64,000 nt of DNA from F22 sp963678855 (GTDB taxonomy: Bacteria > Bacteroidota > Bacteroidia > Bacteroidales > Bacteroidaceae), in assembly GCA_963678855.1 (NCBI GenBank), contig OY787448.1:186001-250000 (forward strand), in the 5' to 3' direction. Below are positions 27,573 through 36,411 of the stretch, in pieces. A program made the translations under genes and the position numbers. Under the pieces are notes generated by a model. It did no database searches, was not told the DNA's origin, and saw nothing but the letters and a program-made list of their open reading frames with translations. The first letter of the stretch is position 1, and every line of letters starts with the position of its first letter.

Positions 27573-28412
27573 CTAAATCTTGTCGAGAAAGGTGGAAACA
27601 TTCATCACATTATAGCGATAGTTACTTACTTTCGTCACTCGCAGGGTTTCAAACCACATTGCGTCGAAGTCGCTATTATTGATTACCCAGTCATAACTGT
27701 TATCGATATCCATCAAACGTTTCGCACGTTCTCTACTGTATGCTGTGAGCGCACGATCAGAGAGATACTCAGCGCGCCATATCTTCAGACGTTTATGCAT
27801 AGACTCATCGACGTGACAATACGTACTCGCATACAACTTATAGAAACTCTTCACAAATGCCTCTGCAGATGCATGCGAGACATCCATAGTTGACCTCCAC
27901 CCCTTGGTAGATTCTGCTATCAAACTATCGCCATACTGCTGTCCGTTATATTCAGGCGTGACATAGATGATTTTACACTGGCCATCAATCATTTCGGCCT
28001 TGACAGGGATATTATTTTCAGTCGACGGATCGTTCTTATCCCAAAAGAAATGCACCATAAACCAGTTATCGCCCAAAGGCTTCACGTCGAGTGTCTCAAG
28101 ACCTTGAGCAGTGTAATCTTGTGCGCGAATAAGGGCATCTGCATTGACAATTTCAGAGATTCTCCCCACCTTTTCCTGCATAGGCTTAGTGAAGAACTTG
28201 TCCATCAGCGAATCTTGCTCAGCACTAGTTAGGTCGCCTTTAAGATACGCCTTGTAAAACTCAGTAACACCCGCTTGCTCATCAGACTGAGTGGTGCCTT
28301 GCTTAGTGATTGGAGTGGCTTCCGATTTGTTTTCTTGTTTCTTGGTATTGCCGCAGGCTGTAAGCAGAAAGCCTAGACACAATACTGTCAGTAGTTTGTT
28401 CATATTCTTCAT
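27573..28412 (-). CDS. Lipoprotein of unknown function
   Basis: From ATG 28412 (28403 also possible) the product has 279 residues with a lipoprotein signal (MNKLLTVLCLGFLLTACGN, lipobox LTAC). A Lys/Glu/Gln/Thr-rich linker is followed by two similar halves, each with an Ala-Phe/Tyr helix near its start (GVTEFYKAYLKGDL and AEAFVKSFYKLYAS), suggesting an internal duplication of a DUF3828-like fold. The role is unknown. Confidence 0.8.
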   Translation of the reverse strand: MKNMNKLLTVLCLGFLLTACGNTKKQENKSEATPITKQGTTQSDEQAGVTEFYKAYLKGDLTSAEQDSLMDKFFTKPMQEKVGRISEIVNADALIRAQDYTAQGLETLDVKPLGDNWFMVHFFWDKNDPSTENNIPVKAEMIDGQCKIIYVTPEYNGQQYGDSLIAESTKGWRSTMDVSHASAEAFVKSFYKLYASTYCHVDESMHKRLKIWRAEYLSDRALTAYSRERAKRLMDIDNSYDWVINNSDFDAMWFETLRVTKVSNYRYNVMNVSTFLDKI

Positions 28413-28446
28413 AGGTTTAATTGATTTATAGTTGAGAATAATAAAC

Positions 28447-28454
28447 CAAAGATA
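28447..28454 (-). promoter_or_regulatory. -7 box for the lipoprotein gene
   Basis: Minus-strand TATCTTTG, 35 bases upstream of ATG 28412. Confidence 0.55.
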
Positions 28455-28527
28455 AGATTTATTTTTGAATGATCGAAGTTTGAAAGGATAAAAGTTGACT
28501 AGTAGGGCTACTTTTCTGGCTGATATT

Positions 28528-28558
28528 TTTGGTAGGGCCACTAAAGTTTGTACTTTTG
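28528..28558 (+). promoter_or_regulatory. Full-consensus Bacteroidota promoter
   Basis: TTTG (28528-28531), 19-base spacer, TACTTTTG (28551-28558): an exact match to the TTTG-N19-21-TAnnTTTG pattern, 69 bases before the next ATG. Confidence 0.85.
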
Positions 28559-28626
28559 TCGGGCTTTATAAGGAGCGTATGCATCCACCGAAGCAACCTA
28601 ATACTTAATCATTAAAGAAAAAAACA

Positions 28627-29073
28627 ATGAACACTCCATTTGCACTTGCGTTGAAGTACATGACCCCATTTGTCCGTACAAGCTTCTCTACGAATAAGGT
28701 ACAGACTCACAGAAAAATCTCTAAGTGGGACCTATATTTTCATTTAACCTTCCTTCTATGGATGGACATCACCTTTCCCACAGTCATCGTGCCCCTTTTT
28801 GTTAAAGCCCGACTCCATGACCCAGTATCTGATGTCTTCAAGTACGGTCTTCTCGCCGCCCTATTTCTTTTCGCTCTATCGACCGTTATCACAGGAGTCA
28901 ATTCTGGTTTCTTCAAGGACCTAGAAGCCGAAGCAGATGCCATGACACTGGAAGAACACAAGCTGCGACGCAAAAAGTCACTAGGTAAATTTCTTCTCTA
29001 CTATATCCTACCGATAGTCATCCCAGTGGCCATTTGCGTGTTCATCCAAGAGTTTATCTTGGTGGATTTCTAA
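28627..29073 (+). CDS. Small membrane protein of unknown function
   Basis: Not recognised. 148 residues with three hydrophobic segments (about 38-60, 72-92 and 122-146) and a charged cytosolic-type loop (DLEAEADAMTLEEHKLRRKK) between the last two. It has an unusually good promoter and lies immediately left of the IS21 element. Confidence 0.75.
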   Translation: MNTPFALALKYMTPFVRTSFSTNKVQTHRKISKWDLYFHLTFLLWMDITFPTVIVPLFVKARLHDPVSDVFKYGLLAALFLFALSTVITGVNSGFFKDLEAEADAMTLEEHKLRRKKSLGKFLLYYILPIVIPVAICVFIQEFILVDF

Positions 29074-29121
29074 GCCAGTCGTCAGGTTCTTTAAGATTTT
29101 ATCTGTACATTTACCCAGACA

Positions 29122-29153
29122 CCGCATGCTCTGAGGCTCTCAGCAGCATGCGG
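29122..29153. terminator. Strong hairpin between a membrane gene and the IS21 element
   Basis: Left arm 29122-29135 pairs with 29139-29153 with one bulged C, giving 14 base pairs around a 3-base loop (CCGCATGCT.. / ..AGCATGCGG). It lacks a T run, so it may be a terminator or simply a structured target next to the insertion. Confidence 0.5.
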
Positions 29154-29275
29154 GTAATAAACCAAGAATAAATCTTTAAAACCCACTTGTAATGTGCAAG
29201 TAAAAAGCCCCTTATTTGTGTAACGTTAATGCACCACGTTTGGGTCACGTCCTTCCTTGCAGGTTATACATAAGT

Positions 29276-30019
29276 TTAAAATATTGTTTTTCTGTTTTCC
29301 ATTCTGTAGCTAGTACCAGATAGATTAAGCACCTCACACTGGTAGAGTAATCTATCTAGTAAAGCTGTTGCTAAGACCTCATCTTCAAGGTTCTTAGCCC
29401 ATTCAGTTGGTGCCTTATTGGTTGTAATAATGATAGGCACGTTTTCGTGTAGCTGATTAATGAGGTTAAACAAGCCTACAGCTTCTTCCTTTTTCATGGG
29501 CAACAACATGATATCATCTATAGCCACTAAGTCTGCTTTAATCAGCTTATTGTACGAGCGCATAGCCGTTGGCGAGACTTCTCTCATCTTAATAATAGAT
29601 AGCAGGTCTTCCATGGTTAGCAAGTAAGCTTTATCGCCTCTTTTTACAGCTTCGTAAACCAATCCAGCAGCGATATATGTTTTGCCTACTCCCGATGGCC
29701 CCATAATTATGATATTATAGTTTTGTTCCATCCATATGAGCTGTCTGAGTTCCGTGAGTTGTTTCTGTGTCACGCCTTGAACAGTACTGTCATCAAACAA
29801 GTCTAAATCGTGCTTTCTAGGCAAGTTGGCTGCTTTTAGCCGCTTTTCAAACGCACGTCGTTTTCTGGTTTGTATTTCATTATTCAAGATGCCTTCAAGG
29901 AACTCCAGATAATTGGGTTTCTTCATTTGTGCCTCGTGGATAATATGGTCTGCATTCTTGCGTATGCTCCCTAGGTTTAGCTGAGAAGCTAGGTCTTTTA
30001 GTTGTTCTGAGTTGGACAT
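29276..30019 (-). CDS. istB: IS21 family helper ATPase
   Basis: AAA+ ATPase that assembles on target DNA and activates the IstA transposase. The 247 residues show Walker A GPSGVGKT (107-114), Walker B LVAIDDIMLL and the sensor region NVPIIITTNKAP. Its start overlaps the end of istA by 22 bases, the usual IS21 arrangement. Confidence 0.94.
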   Translation of the reverse strand: MSNSEQLKDLASQLNLGSIRKNADHIIHEAQMKKPNYLEFLEGILNNEIQTRKRRAFEKRLKAANLPRKHDLDLFDDSTVQGVTQKQLTELRQLIWMEQNYNIIIMGPSGVGKTYIAAGLVYEAVKRGDKAYLLTMEDLLSIIKMREVSPTAMRSYNKLIKADLVAIDDIMLLPMKKEEAVGLFNLINQLHENVPIIITTNKAPTEWAKNLEDEVLATALLDRLLYQCEVLNLSGTSYRMENRKTIF

Positions 30020-31596
30020 ATCTGTAAAATTTCATTGTACGTACTTATGGTTGATTTCTCTGGCGTAGCCATGGCTTGATGGTCTGCTTGGCCGAGCAGC
30101 TTTATTTGACTACTATCTAGTTCTTGAGGTGATTTCTTACTCATCGTACACACCACCTCTTGTAGACGATATGCCGAAGCAACATCGTGGAGCACACACC
30201 ATTTGACACCTTGTAGCAAGTCTTCTTTGGAGTAGTCTTTCAGATGTGCTATTAAGTGCTTTAAGTGACTCTTATAATAGTTGCCCAACTCTATTTTCAG
30301 ATTGGCAAGTAGCTTATACATAAAGTCATCCGACTGCACATAAGTCATGATTTGTTCCTCTAGCTGTGCCACTGTCTTATCCAAGGGGCGCTTATGTGCT
30401 TCTTTATTGATATACTGCCCACGCTTAGAGGATATCGTATGGCGTGTCAGCTCTTTGCCTGTTTGAGTAGCATACACAATCAGTTCATTGTGCTGTACTA
30501 AGACATAGCATTTCTGTCTTGGGTGCTTGTAAGTACCATAAGGCAAGCTATATGTATTCCCTTTATAATGGATTACATTGGTCTTAGACACATTGTACGG
30601 CACTGGCTCTATATTAGGAGCTGTAGGCTTCCCGTAATAAGGCCTAAGTGATTTTATTTCCTCCAAGAACTCTTGAGCAGGTATCAGCTTTGTCACGGAG
30701 TGTTCTAATTGATTTCCTGTACGGTTGAGCCAGTCAATGGCTTCTTTATTGTACTGCGCTATGGTGGTAAACTCCTGCGTACGCATGAAGTTGCCTTTGA
30801 CATACTTCACCACATTCTCAACCTTGCCTTTGCTTTCTGGATCGTTCTTATGACAGAACTCAGGTCTAAAACCAATGTCATCCACAAAACGCTTAAACTT
30901 ATAGGTCAATTGATTGTCGCCATAATACTCTTTATACAAGAAGCACTTATCCTGGTCATACAGTATCGTTTCTGGTACGCCACCGAAAAACTCAAAAGCA
31001 AGTTCGTGTGCATAAATTGATTTCTCTGTAGTAAACGGAGTATCGCTCATAAACACAAACTTGTAGCGCGAACGAGAGAGCACCATAGCCATAAAGTAAA
31101 TGCGCTTATGGCCATTGCTACCAGCCACTGGCACACGACGCTCACCAAAATCAACTTGTGCTTGATAACCATAAGGTGTAGCTTCAAGCTGAGTCATTAT
31201 GCGATGTTGTTCATAGCCAACTTGCGCTATGCTATACTTCGCACGGATGTACTTCGTGTAGTTATAAACCGTTTTACGGGACACACGACCTACCTCTGGG
31301 AAGTACTTACGGATATAATCACCCACTTCTGCAGAACTTACAAAAGGATGCAAGTAGATGTATTGGTAAATCTTTTGTTCATACTTATCAAGTAAACGAA
31401 CGTAATTGCGCTTGTAAGCTTTACTGGTCACAAATTCATTGCGACTCATACGAAGATAACGACCGACACGATGACGGTCGATACCTAAATCAAAAGCTAT
31501 TTGCGTGTTTGTTTTGCCTTTTGAAGACAATTCCCTAACTTTGTCGAACATCTGGAGCTTCTTTATGCAAGAAGGGAACGATGGAGAGGTAATCAT
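29998..31596 (-). CDS. istA: IS21 family transposase
   Basis: The 532-residue DDE transposase has an N-terminal HTH (TNTQIAFDLGIDRHRVGRYL), catalytic Asp149 (QAQVDFGERR), Asp214 (ILYDQDKC) and Glu260 (DPESKGKVEN), and a C-terminal beta-barrel domain. ATG 31551 is an alternative start. A TATATTTG -7 box inside the element (31623-31630) probably drives both genes. Confidence 0.94.
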   Translation of the reverse strand: MITSPSFPSCIKKLQMFDKVRELSSKGKTNTQIAFDLGIDRHRVGRYLRMSRNEFVTSKAYKRNYVRLLDKYEQKIYQYIYLHPFVSSAEVGDYIRKYFPEVGRVSRKTVYNYTKYIRAKYSIAQVGYEQHRIMTQLEATPYGYQAQVDFGERRVPVAGSNGHKRIYFMAMVLSRSRYKFVFMSDTPFTTEKSIYAHELAFEFFGGVPETILYDQDKCFLYKEYYGDNQLTYKFKRFVDDIGFRPEFCHKNDPESKGKVENVVKYVKGNFMRTQEFTTIAQYNKEAIDWLNRTGNQLEHSVTKLIPAQEFLEEIKSLRPYYGKPTAPNIEPVPYNVSKTNVIHYKGNTYSLPYGTYKHPRQKCYVLVQHNELIVYATQTGKELTRHTISSKRGQYINKEAHKRPLDKTVAQLEEQIMTYVQSDDFMYKLLANLKIELGNYYKSHLKHLIAHLKDYSKEDLLQGVKWCVLHDVASAYRLQEVVCTMSKKSPQELDSSQIKLLGQADHQAMATPEKSTISTYNEILQICPTQNN

Positions 31597-31695
31597 AAAT
31601 TTGTTATTTGGGTTTGGTCACACAAATATACAAAAAGATTACCTCTTTTTTTGGCACCTACAGTGGTGCTTTTACGTTACACATTTATGGCGCTT

Positions 31696-31727
31696 CAAAG
31701 ATACACATTACACCACTACTATGACAA
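31696..31727 (-). promoter_or_regulatory. Promoter just outside IS21 reading into the element
   Basis: Minus-strand TTG (31725-31727), 21-base spacer, TATCTTTG (31696-31703). It lies outside the right IS end and points at istA. Confidence 0.45.
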
Positions 31728-32014
31728 CAACGATAGAACTTAAGAAGATCCGAGAAGGCCTCAGAGTCACTAATGGCCCACTACCTGATGATATACAGGC
31801 TGCGAATGAGATTATTGTGGAGGTGGACTGCTCGAAGTATCACTATTTCGGAAGGAGTATATCCCTGGCTAAGGAGATTACGATGTATCTCAGGACGAAG
31901 TATGGGATTGATTTTCATTATGGGAAGAGTAAGGTGATTGAGCAGGTGGTGAAGACGGATCATGAGACGCATCAGGGGTATATTGAGTGGGCGAGGGTGA
32001 GGTTTTGGAAGTGA
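31721..32014 (+). CDS. Small hypothetical protein
   Basis: Not recognised. A 97-residue basic/acidic mixed protein beginning MTTTTIELKKIREGLRV, with a middle ..AKEITMYLRTKYGIDFHYGK.. region that looks like an alpha/beta domain. ATG 31721 is chosen because the open frame to its left runs into the IS21 end. It converges on the EcoRII-like gene with 23 bases between the stops. Confidence 0.5.
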   Translation: MTTTIELKKIREGLRVTNGPLPDDIQAANEIIVEVDCSKYHYFGRSISLAKEITMYLRTKYGIDFHYGKSKVIEQVVKTDHETHQGYIEWARVRFWK

Positions 32015-32037
32015 GAACCACTAATTTACAACCCATT

Positions 32038-33234
32038 TTATCCTTGTTTTTCCCTCACCAACTCAATAAACGTAGATAGATTCAACAACTGTCCTCTATG
32101 CTCAGCAGGGAAAGCCTTGATATTTGAATCGGGAACTACAAGAGTAAGCTTGCTCTCCTCCATCTCTTTTAGCTGTGGACTAGACACACCTTGCTGAAGT
32201 GTAAATAAATACTTGTGGTCAATTCTATTAGCCTCAGTCAACACTTGACGCCATCTATCTTTACAGGTTGTTTTTGCTCCCAAGAAGGTCAGCTTATCTA
32301 CATCAAAATCTTGGTCATGGTAAGCCTGTTCGCTTGGAAATAAGAAGTCAGGTTTCTTTCTTCCTTCTGTTACTGCTTGAGAGTCGAAACGAATAGAAGC
32401 CGTGTTAAAGATGTGACCTAAATGATGCTCTAATGACTTACCCGCTCTTGACTTTCTACGGTTAAGAATAGTATTCGCAGAATCTATCAGCTCTTGACAA
32501 TTTTCAAACGGTGTAGAGTAAATATCATGATAAAACTGCTCTTCAAAAGCCTTGAATAATTGGTATTCAGCATCGACCCAATTCAAAAGTATCTTATCTG
32601 GACTGTTATTAATCGTTGTACTGGTTACGTTATAGGCATTATTATAGCAAAGACGAGCATTCTCAGACATCACAACAGTGGTAGGAAAGTCACTGTGTTG
32701 CTGAATAAAATTATTGATGCATTGCTCCATCAAACTATCTGGAGAAGCACTTGCCACCTCCTCAATCAAGTTATTGGTTTTCTCAACACCAATATTGTAA
32801 TGAGCTAAAAAAGTCTCTATATCGTCATCGTTATAAAGCACATATGCTTTATATTCCTCTACGTTCTCTTTTACAAGAATAAACAAGCTACCAATATACT
32901 CATCCTTCAAGAATGGGAAGCCTTTCCCAAATCTTGTAATTCTATATTCATTTCTAGAACCACGCCCATAGTAAATAAATCTATTGGCTATTGTCAATTC
33001 ATCTTGCCAAACGACATTTAGGTGCTTATCCTTATTTTCACCCTTAACTCCAGGAGTCTCAAACAATAAACTAGATGCACACTTCGGAATATACAATCCA
33101 GCTTGGTGCGCACCTGTGCTACCTACATCATTTGCCGTAATAAAACGACAAAAAGCCGATTCACTACTATCCACAACACTAATGACTCTTTGCAAGTCAA
33201 CTGGTATATAATCTGTAGGTAACATTTCTTCCAT
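32038..33234 (-). CDS. EcoRII-type restriction endonuclease
   Basis: Predicted type IIE enzyme cutting CCWGG after binding two sites. The 398 residues are close to EcoRII (about 404), with an N-terminal effector DNA-binding domain and a C-terminal catalytic domain. KPDFLFP (Asp296) followed by GAKTTCKDRW (Lys321, Lys325) reproduces the spacing of Asp299, Lys324 and Lys328 in EcoRII. It starts 2 bases after the stop codon of a Dcm-type methylase, so methylase is translated first, as expected for protection. CCWGG specificity is inferred from the family. Confidence 0.9.
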   Translation of the reverse strand: MEEMLPTDYIPVDLQRVISVVDSSESAFCRFITANDVGSTGAHQAGLYIPKCASSLLFETPGVKGENKDKHLNVVWQDELTIANRFIYYGRGSRNEYRITRFGKGFPFLKDEYIGSLFILVKENVEEYKAYVLYNDDDIETFLAHYNIGVEKTNNLIEEVASASPDSLMEQCINNFIQQHSDFPTTVVMSENARLCYNNAYNVTSTTINNSPDKILLNWVDAEYQLFKAFEEQFYHDIYSTPFENCQELIDSANTILNRRKSRAGKSLEHHLGHIFNTASIRFDSQAVTEGRKKPDFLFPSEQAYHDQDFDVDKLTFLGAKTTCKDRWRQVLTEANRIDHKYLFTLQQGVSSPQLKEMEESKLTLVVPDSNIKAFPAEHRGQLLNLSTFIELVREKQG

Positions 33235-33236
33235 AA

Positions 33237-34553
33237 CTATTCTTGAATATAAGGTTTTGTGTATTGATTCATAGTCTTTACAAGCTCCTTTGCTACCTCT
33301 CTAATAAGAGGCATAACAACTGAGTTCCCGAACTGTCGATAAGCCTGAGTATCAGAGACCACTATTTTAAGCTCATCAGGATACCCCATAAGTCTAGCAC
33401 ACTCTCGTGGAGTAAGACGTCGAGGATTCTTGTCTTTACCTTGCGGTATTAACACTTCCGAACCATCCTTATAGTAGCGTGCACTTAGGGTGCGAGACAC
33501 CCCATTAAGGTCCGTCATACCAAAGCCAAAGCCATTTCCTTTACTTTTGTGACGCGCTGCATGCAGCTGTAAGTAAGACCATAGTTTATCAGACAAAGTA
33601 TATTTCTCACTAGGACATGGATCTAGGATATCTTTTATCTTATGAATAGGTTCACCTAAATCTGGGAAAGCAAACTTTTCATTTCCATTATAGCGTTCCT
33701 TATCAAACCCAACAATCATAATACGCTCACGATGCTGAGGAACAAACGCTTGTCCATCCATAACTTTAGCATAGACTGTATAGCCGAGTTCTTCCAAAGT
33801 CGATTTAATCACCTTGTACGTATTCCCTTTATCATGAGAAACAAGGTTCTTTACATTCTCTAGGAAGAATGCTTTAGGTCGATGTCTTTCGATAATCTGA
33901 GCAACATCAAAAAACAATGTACCTTGGGTCTTATCCTTAAAGCCAGTTTCTAGCCCCATGCTGCGTTTTTTAGACACACCAGCGATAGAGAACGGCTGAC
34001 AAGGGAAGCCAGCACATAGTACATCAAATTTAGCTGGTATATATGCCTTTGTTTCTTCCTTAGTTATATCTCCAAAAGGCATATCTCCATAGTTGGCATA
34101 ATAAGTCTTTTGTGAGTACGTATTCCATTCAGAAGAGAAGACACACTTACCGCCATGTGCTTGCATAGCTTGGCGAAAACCACCAATACCAGCAAACAAA
34201 TCTATAAATGTAAATTCAGGGTCTTTTGGTGCGGGAAAAGGCACATCAATCAAGTTTGCAAACATATCCACCATTTGTGGTTCGCGAAGCATATCCATAG
34301 GGATATTCTTGATACCATGGTGCCCTACTACATAGTCATACAGGTAATCAACAGCTTCGTCCTGGATATCCTCAGTAGCGTTCTCTAAATCTTGAATATA
34401 ATGAGTAATCACAGCCAGCATATCTTTAGTTGACCTAGCCCCGTGATAATACACTGGGGTTTTCTTACCGTCTTCGGTAAGAACGACCTTCTCTGGAAAG
34501 TCGTTCATGTTAATTTTACGAAGGCTACTAGCTATCTGTTTATCAATACTCAT
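33237..34553 (-). CDS. dcm: Dcm/EcoRII-type DNA (cytosine-5) methyltransferase
   Basis: Methylates the inner cytosine of CCWGG if family specificity holds. The 438 residues carry motif I FIDLFAGIGGF (116-126), motif IV GFPCQPFS (catalytic Cys185), motif VI ENVKN, motif VIII QHRERIMIVGF, motif IX RTLSARYYKDG and motif X QFGNSVVMPL. An N-terminal extension of about 110 residues is typical of Dcm and M.EcoRII. Own promoter at 34629-34659. Confidence 0.93.
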   Translation of the reverse strand: MSIDKQIASSLRKINMNDFPEKVVLTEDGKKTPVYYHGARSTKDMLAVITHYIQDLENATEDIQDEAVDYLYDYVVGHHGIKNIPMDMLREPQMVDMFANLIDVPFPAPKDPEFTFIDLFAGIGGFRQAMQAHGGKCVFSSEWNTYSQKTYYANYGDMPFGDITKEETKAYIPAKFDVLCAGFPCQPFSIAGVSKKRSMGLETGFKDKTQGTLFFDVAQIIERHRPKAFFLENVKNLVSHDKGNTYKVIKSTLEELGYTVYAKVMDGQAFVPQHRERIMIVGFDKERYNGNEKFAFPDLGEPIHKIKDILDPCPSEKYTLSDKLWSYLQLHAARHKSKGNGFGFGMTDLNGVSRTLSARYYKDGSEVLIPQGKDKNPRRLTPRECARLMGYPDELKIVVSDTQAYRQFGNSVVMPLIREVAKELVKTMNQYTKPYIQE

Positions 34554-34628
34554 AGGTAATTAAGTGATATTCTTTAAATGCGAAATAATGTCAAAATGCT
34601 TTGCTTGATGCTGAACATTTTAAGACTG

Positions 34629-34659
34629 CAAAAGTAATATATATAATCGAGGAAGACAA
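34629..34659 (-). promoter_or_regulatory. Promoter for the EcoRII-type R-M pair
   Basis: On the minus strand, TTG (34657-34659), 20-base spacer, TACTTTTG (34629-34636), about 75 bases upstream of the methylase ATG. Confidence 0.7.
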
Positions 34660-34764
34660 GATATGAGGAAAAATTATGGCAACTCAAAATTAAATATTAG
34701 GTTTGACAAGTCACTGAAGAGGTTAGATATAATCACACCCCAATGATGATTTAATGTTAAGTAG

Positions 34765-36411
34765 CTAATCTTCTTTCTCACCATGTAGTCTAGACCATTC
34801 ATCTTCATTAAGACCTATTCTTGACAAAGCTTTTGAATAATTATCAGCTATTCTTTGTGCATGTAGACGTCTAAGCTGATGCTTCCACACATATGTATTC
34901 CCAGACTCATCCTCAAAAATAGCTTTTCCAAAACCATTTAATTTAGACTTTACTGCTAGACTACTATCAGCATTAAAACTAAAACTACATATATTGTAGC
35001 TCTTAGACAAAATGTCATATCGCGATTTATCATCAAAAACGACATCAAAACTTCCGTCATTAGTAGTTGATTTAAGCGGCAGAAAAATAAAATCACGAGG
35101 TGCTTTTATCCGAACGGAATCACAAACTGGCTGAATACAAACATAATGAAGATTTGATTTCTCTTCCATAATGATTGTTCCCATCTCAAGTTTCTTTCTT
35201 GAATTAATGTCAAAAAAATTTTTCATCCTATTTAACACTGAAAATGAAGTACTTGATTCAAGCATATTTTTTTCAATTTCCGCCTGTCTATCTGGTAAGT
35301 ATGCACTTAAATATTGGTCTACTCGGTGACCTCTATCTAACTTCTTACGCTTTATATTATCTCTACATTTTTTAGGCTGTTCGTCAAAGAAAGCCTGTTT
35401 CCGTTTAGACGGTTCTGCGTCCAAAGTCTTTTCAAATTCAGCCTTATACTTCACCCTTCCCCATTTTACAATTTGGTCTTTTATATCAAAGTCTATATTT
35501 TCTATAAAAGAAGTCATCATTTCTCCAAATACTTCGTGGAAAACAGTCAAAGAATCATTGTCTATATCTTTGAGACAAAGACAATGATTGACAAATGCCA
35601 TATCATTTGTATTATTAAAGCAGCTCAAGACTTTTTGTGCATTTTTTCTCACCTGTGTCAGGGATTTCACAGAAGTGTTTAGTAAAATGCCATCCAACAA
35701 CCCTCCATATTTTGATATTAGTAATTTAGGTAACTGTTCAAAACAGCATGCAGCTCTTTCAAAATCTTTCTTTTCATGATCGGAAATATCTGGATTAACA
35801 TCTTTCTGTCTAATTATAATAAGAGTGTGCCCATACATAAACTCTAAATCATCTACAGATTTCTGTTTAACCGAATAGCACTCATCACTATTTACCATTT
35901 CAGATTTACCAGATTCAACACTTGCTTTTATGCGTTCTAGAGGTCTCTTTAAACCACTTTCTCCAGTATATATCAACACAACTTTTGTTTTGCTACCTAA
36001 ATCATGGTTTACAACAAGTTGCTTTATTATATCACATGCAAATATTCCTCTAGTATCTTGCGTATCTGCGTCAGCTTCATCATCAGTATCTTTGGCTGCT
36101 TCATAATGCCCCTCTACTGGTATATTCCAATCTATAACTACAATATCAGCATTGGCACTTAACGAGTAATATGTATTCATAGCCTCTGTACCATAGTCAG
36201 TTGAGTCTGGTGAGTAAATTCCACATATTTTTTCTTCAATTGCAAAAGCTTTAGATATCTCACTACTTGGAAAAATCTCTTGGTAAGTTTCCATTTGCTC
36301 TCGATCTTTAAAGTGATAAGCTTTATCGTCTATACAGACAATGTTTGATACAAAACCTTTTGCTAAATCATATAATTGTTGCTGATTATTCACTTCAATA
36401 TTATTCGTCAT
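34765..36411 (-). CDS. Receiver-like (response-regulator) protein of a methylase/GHKL operon
   Basis: A 548-residue protein. Residues 20-155 look like a receiver domain: acidic pair in CIDDKAY (Asp28, Asp29), candidate phosphoacceptor in VVIDWNIP (Asp94), and VLIYTGES with the conserved Thr149. An acidic insert follows the phosphoacceptor (about 108-119). The rest (160-548) has no DNA-binding or nuclease motif that I recognise; a central Lys/Arg-rich segment (about 320-365) and a beta-rich C-terminus are seen. Start overlaps the end of the GHKL gene by 11 bases, implying translational coupling. It is probably the output or effector of the adjacent GHKL/kinase-like protein. Confidence 0.7.
   Translation of the reverse strand: MTNNIEVNNQQQLYDLAKGFVSNIVCIDDKAYHFKDREQMETYQEIFPSSEISKAFAIEEKICGIYSPDSTDYGTEAMNTYYSLSANADIVVIDWNIPVEGHYEAAKDTDDEADADTQDTRGIFACDIIKQLVVNHDLGSKTKVVLIYTGESGLKRPLERIKASVESGKSEMVNSDECYSVKQKSVDDLEFMYGHTLIIIRQKDVNPDISDHEKKDFERAACCFEQLPKLLISKYGGLLDGILLNTSVKSLTQVRKNAQKVLSCFNNTNDMAFVNHCLCLKDIDNDSLTVFHEVFGEMMTSFIENIDFDIKDQIVKWGRVKYKAEFEKTLDAEPSKRKQAFFDEQPKKCRDNIKRKKLDRGHRVDQYLSAYLPDRQAEIEKNMLESSTSFSVLNRMKNFFDINSRKKLEMGTIIMEEKSNLHYVCIQPVCDSVRIKAPRDFIFLPLKSTTNDGSFDVVFDDKSRYDILSKSYNICSFSFNADSSLAVKSKLNGFGKAIFEDESGNTYVWKHQLRRLHAQRIADNYSKALSRIGLNEDEWSRLHGEKED

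Larger units (their letters stand above)
29217..31683 (-). mobile_element. IS21-family insertion sequence with istA and istB
   Basis: The two transposition genes lie between imperfect terminal inverted repeats: left TGTGTAACGTTAATGCACCAC (from 29217) and, on the opposite strand, right TGTGTAACGTAAAAGCACCAC (ending 31683), each 21 bases here and differing at two positions. TG..CA ends fit the family. A 4-base TTAT occurs at both flanks (29212-29215 and 31685-31688), a possible target duplication if each end is one base further out. Both genes are intact, so it may be active. Confidence 0.88.

Noticed and set aside
29122..29153. Integron attC-like site
   Set aside because: The hairpin has only one bulge and no R/L box arrangement or integrase nearby.
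31505..31720. N-terminal extension of the 97-residue protein
   Set aside because: The extra frame runs across the IS21 end and overlaps istA on the opposite strand, so it is not real coding sequence.
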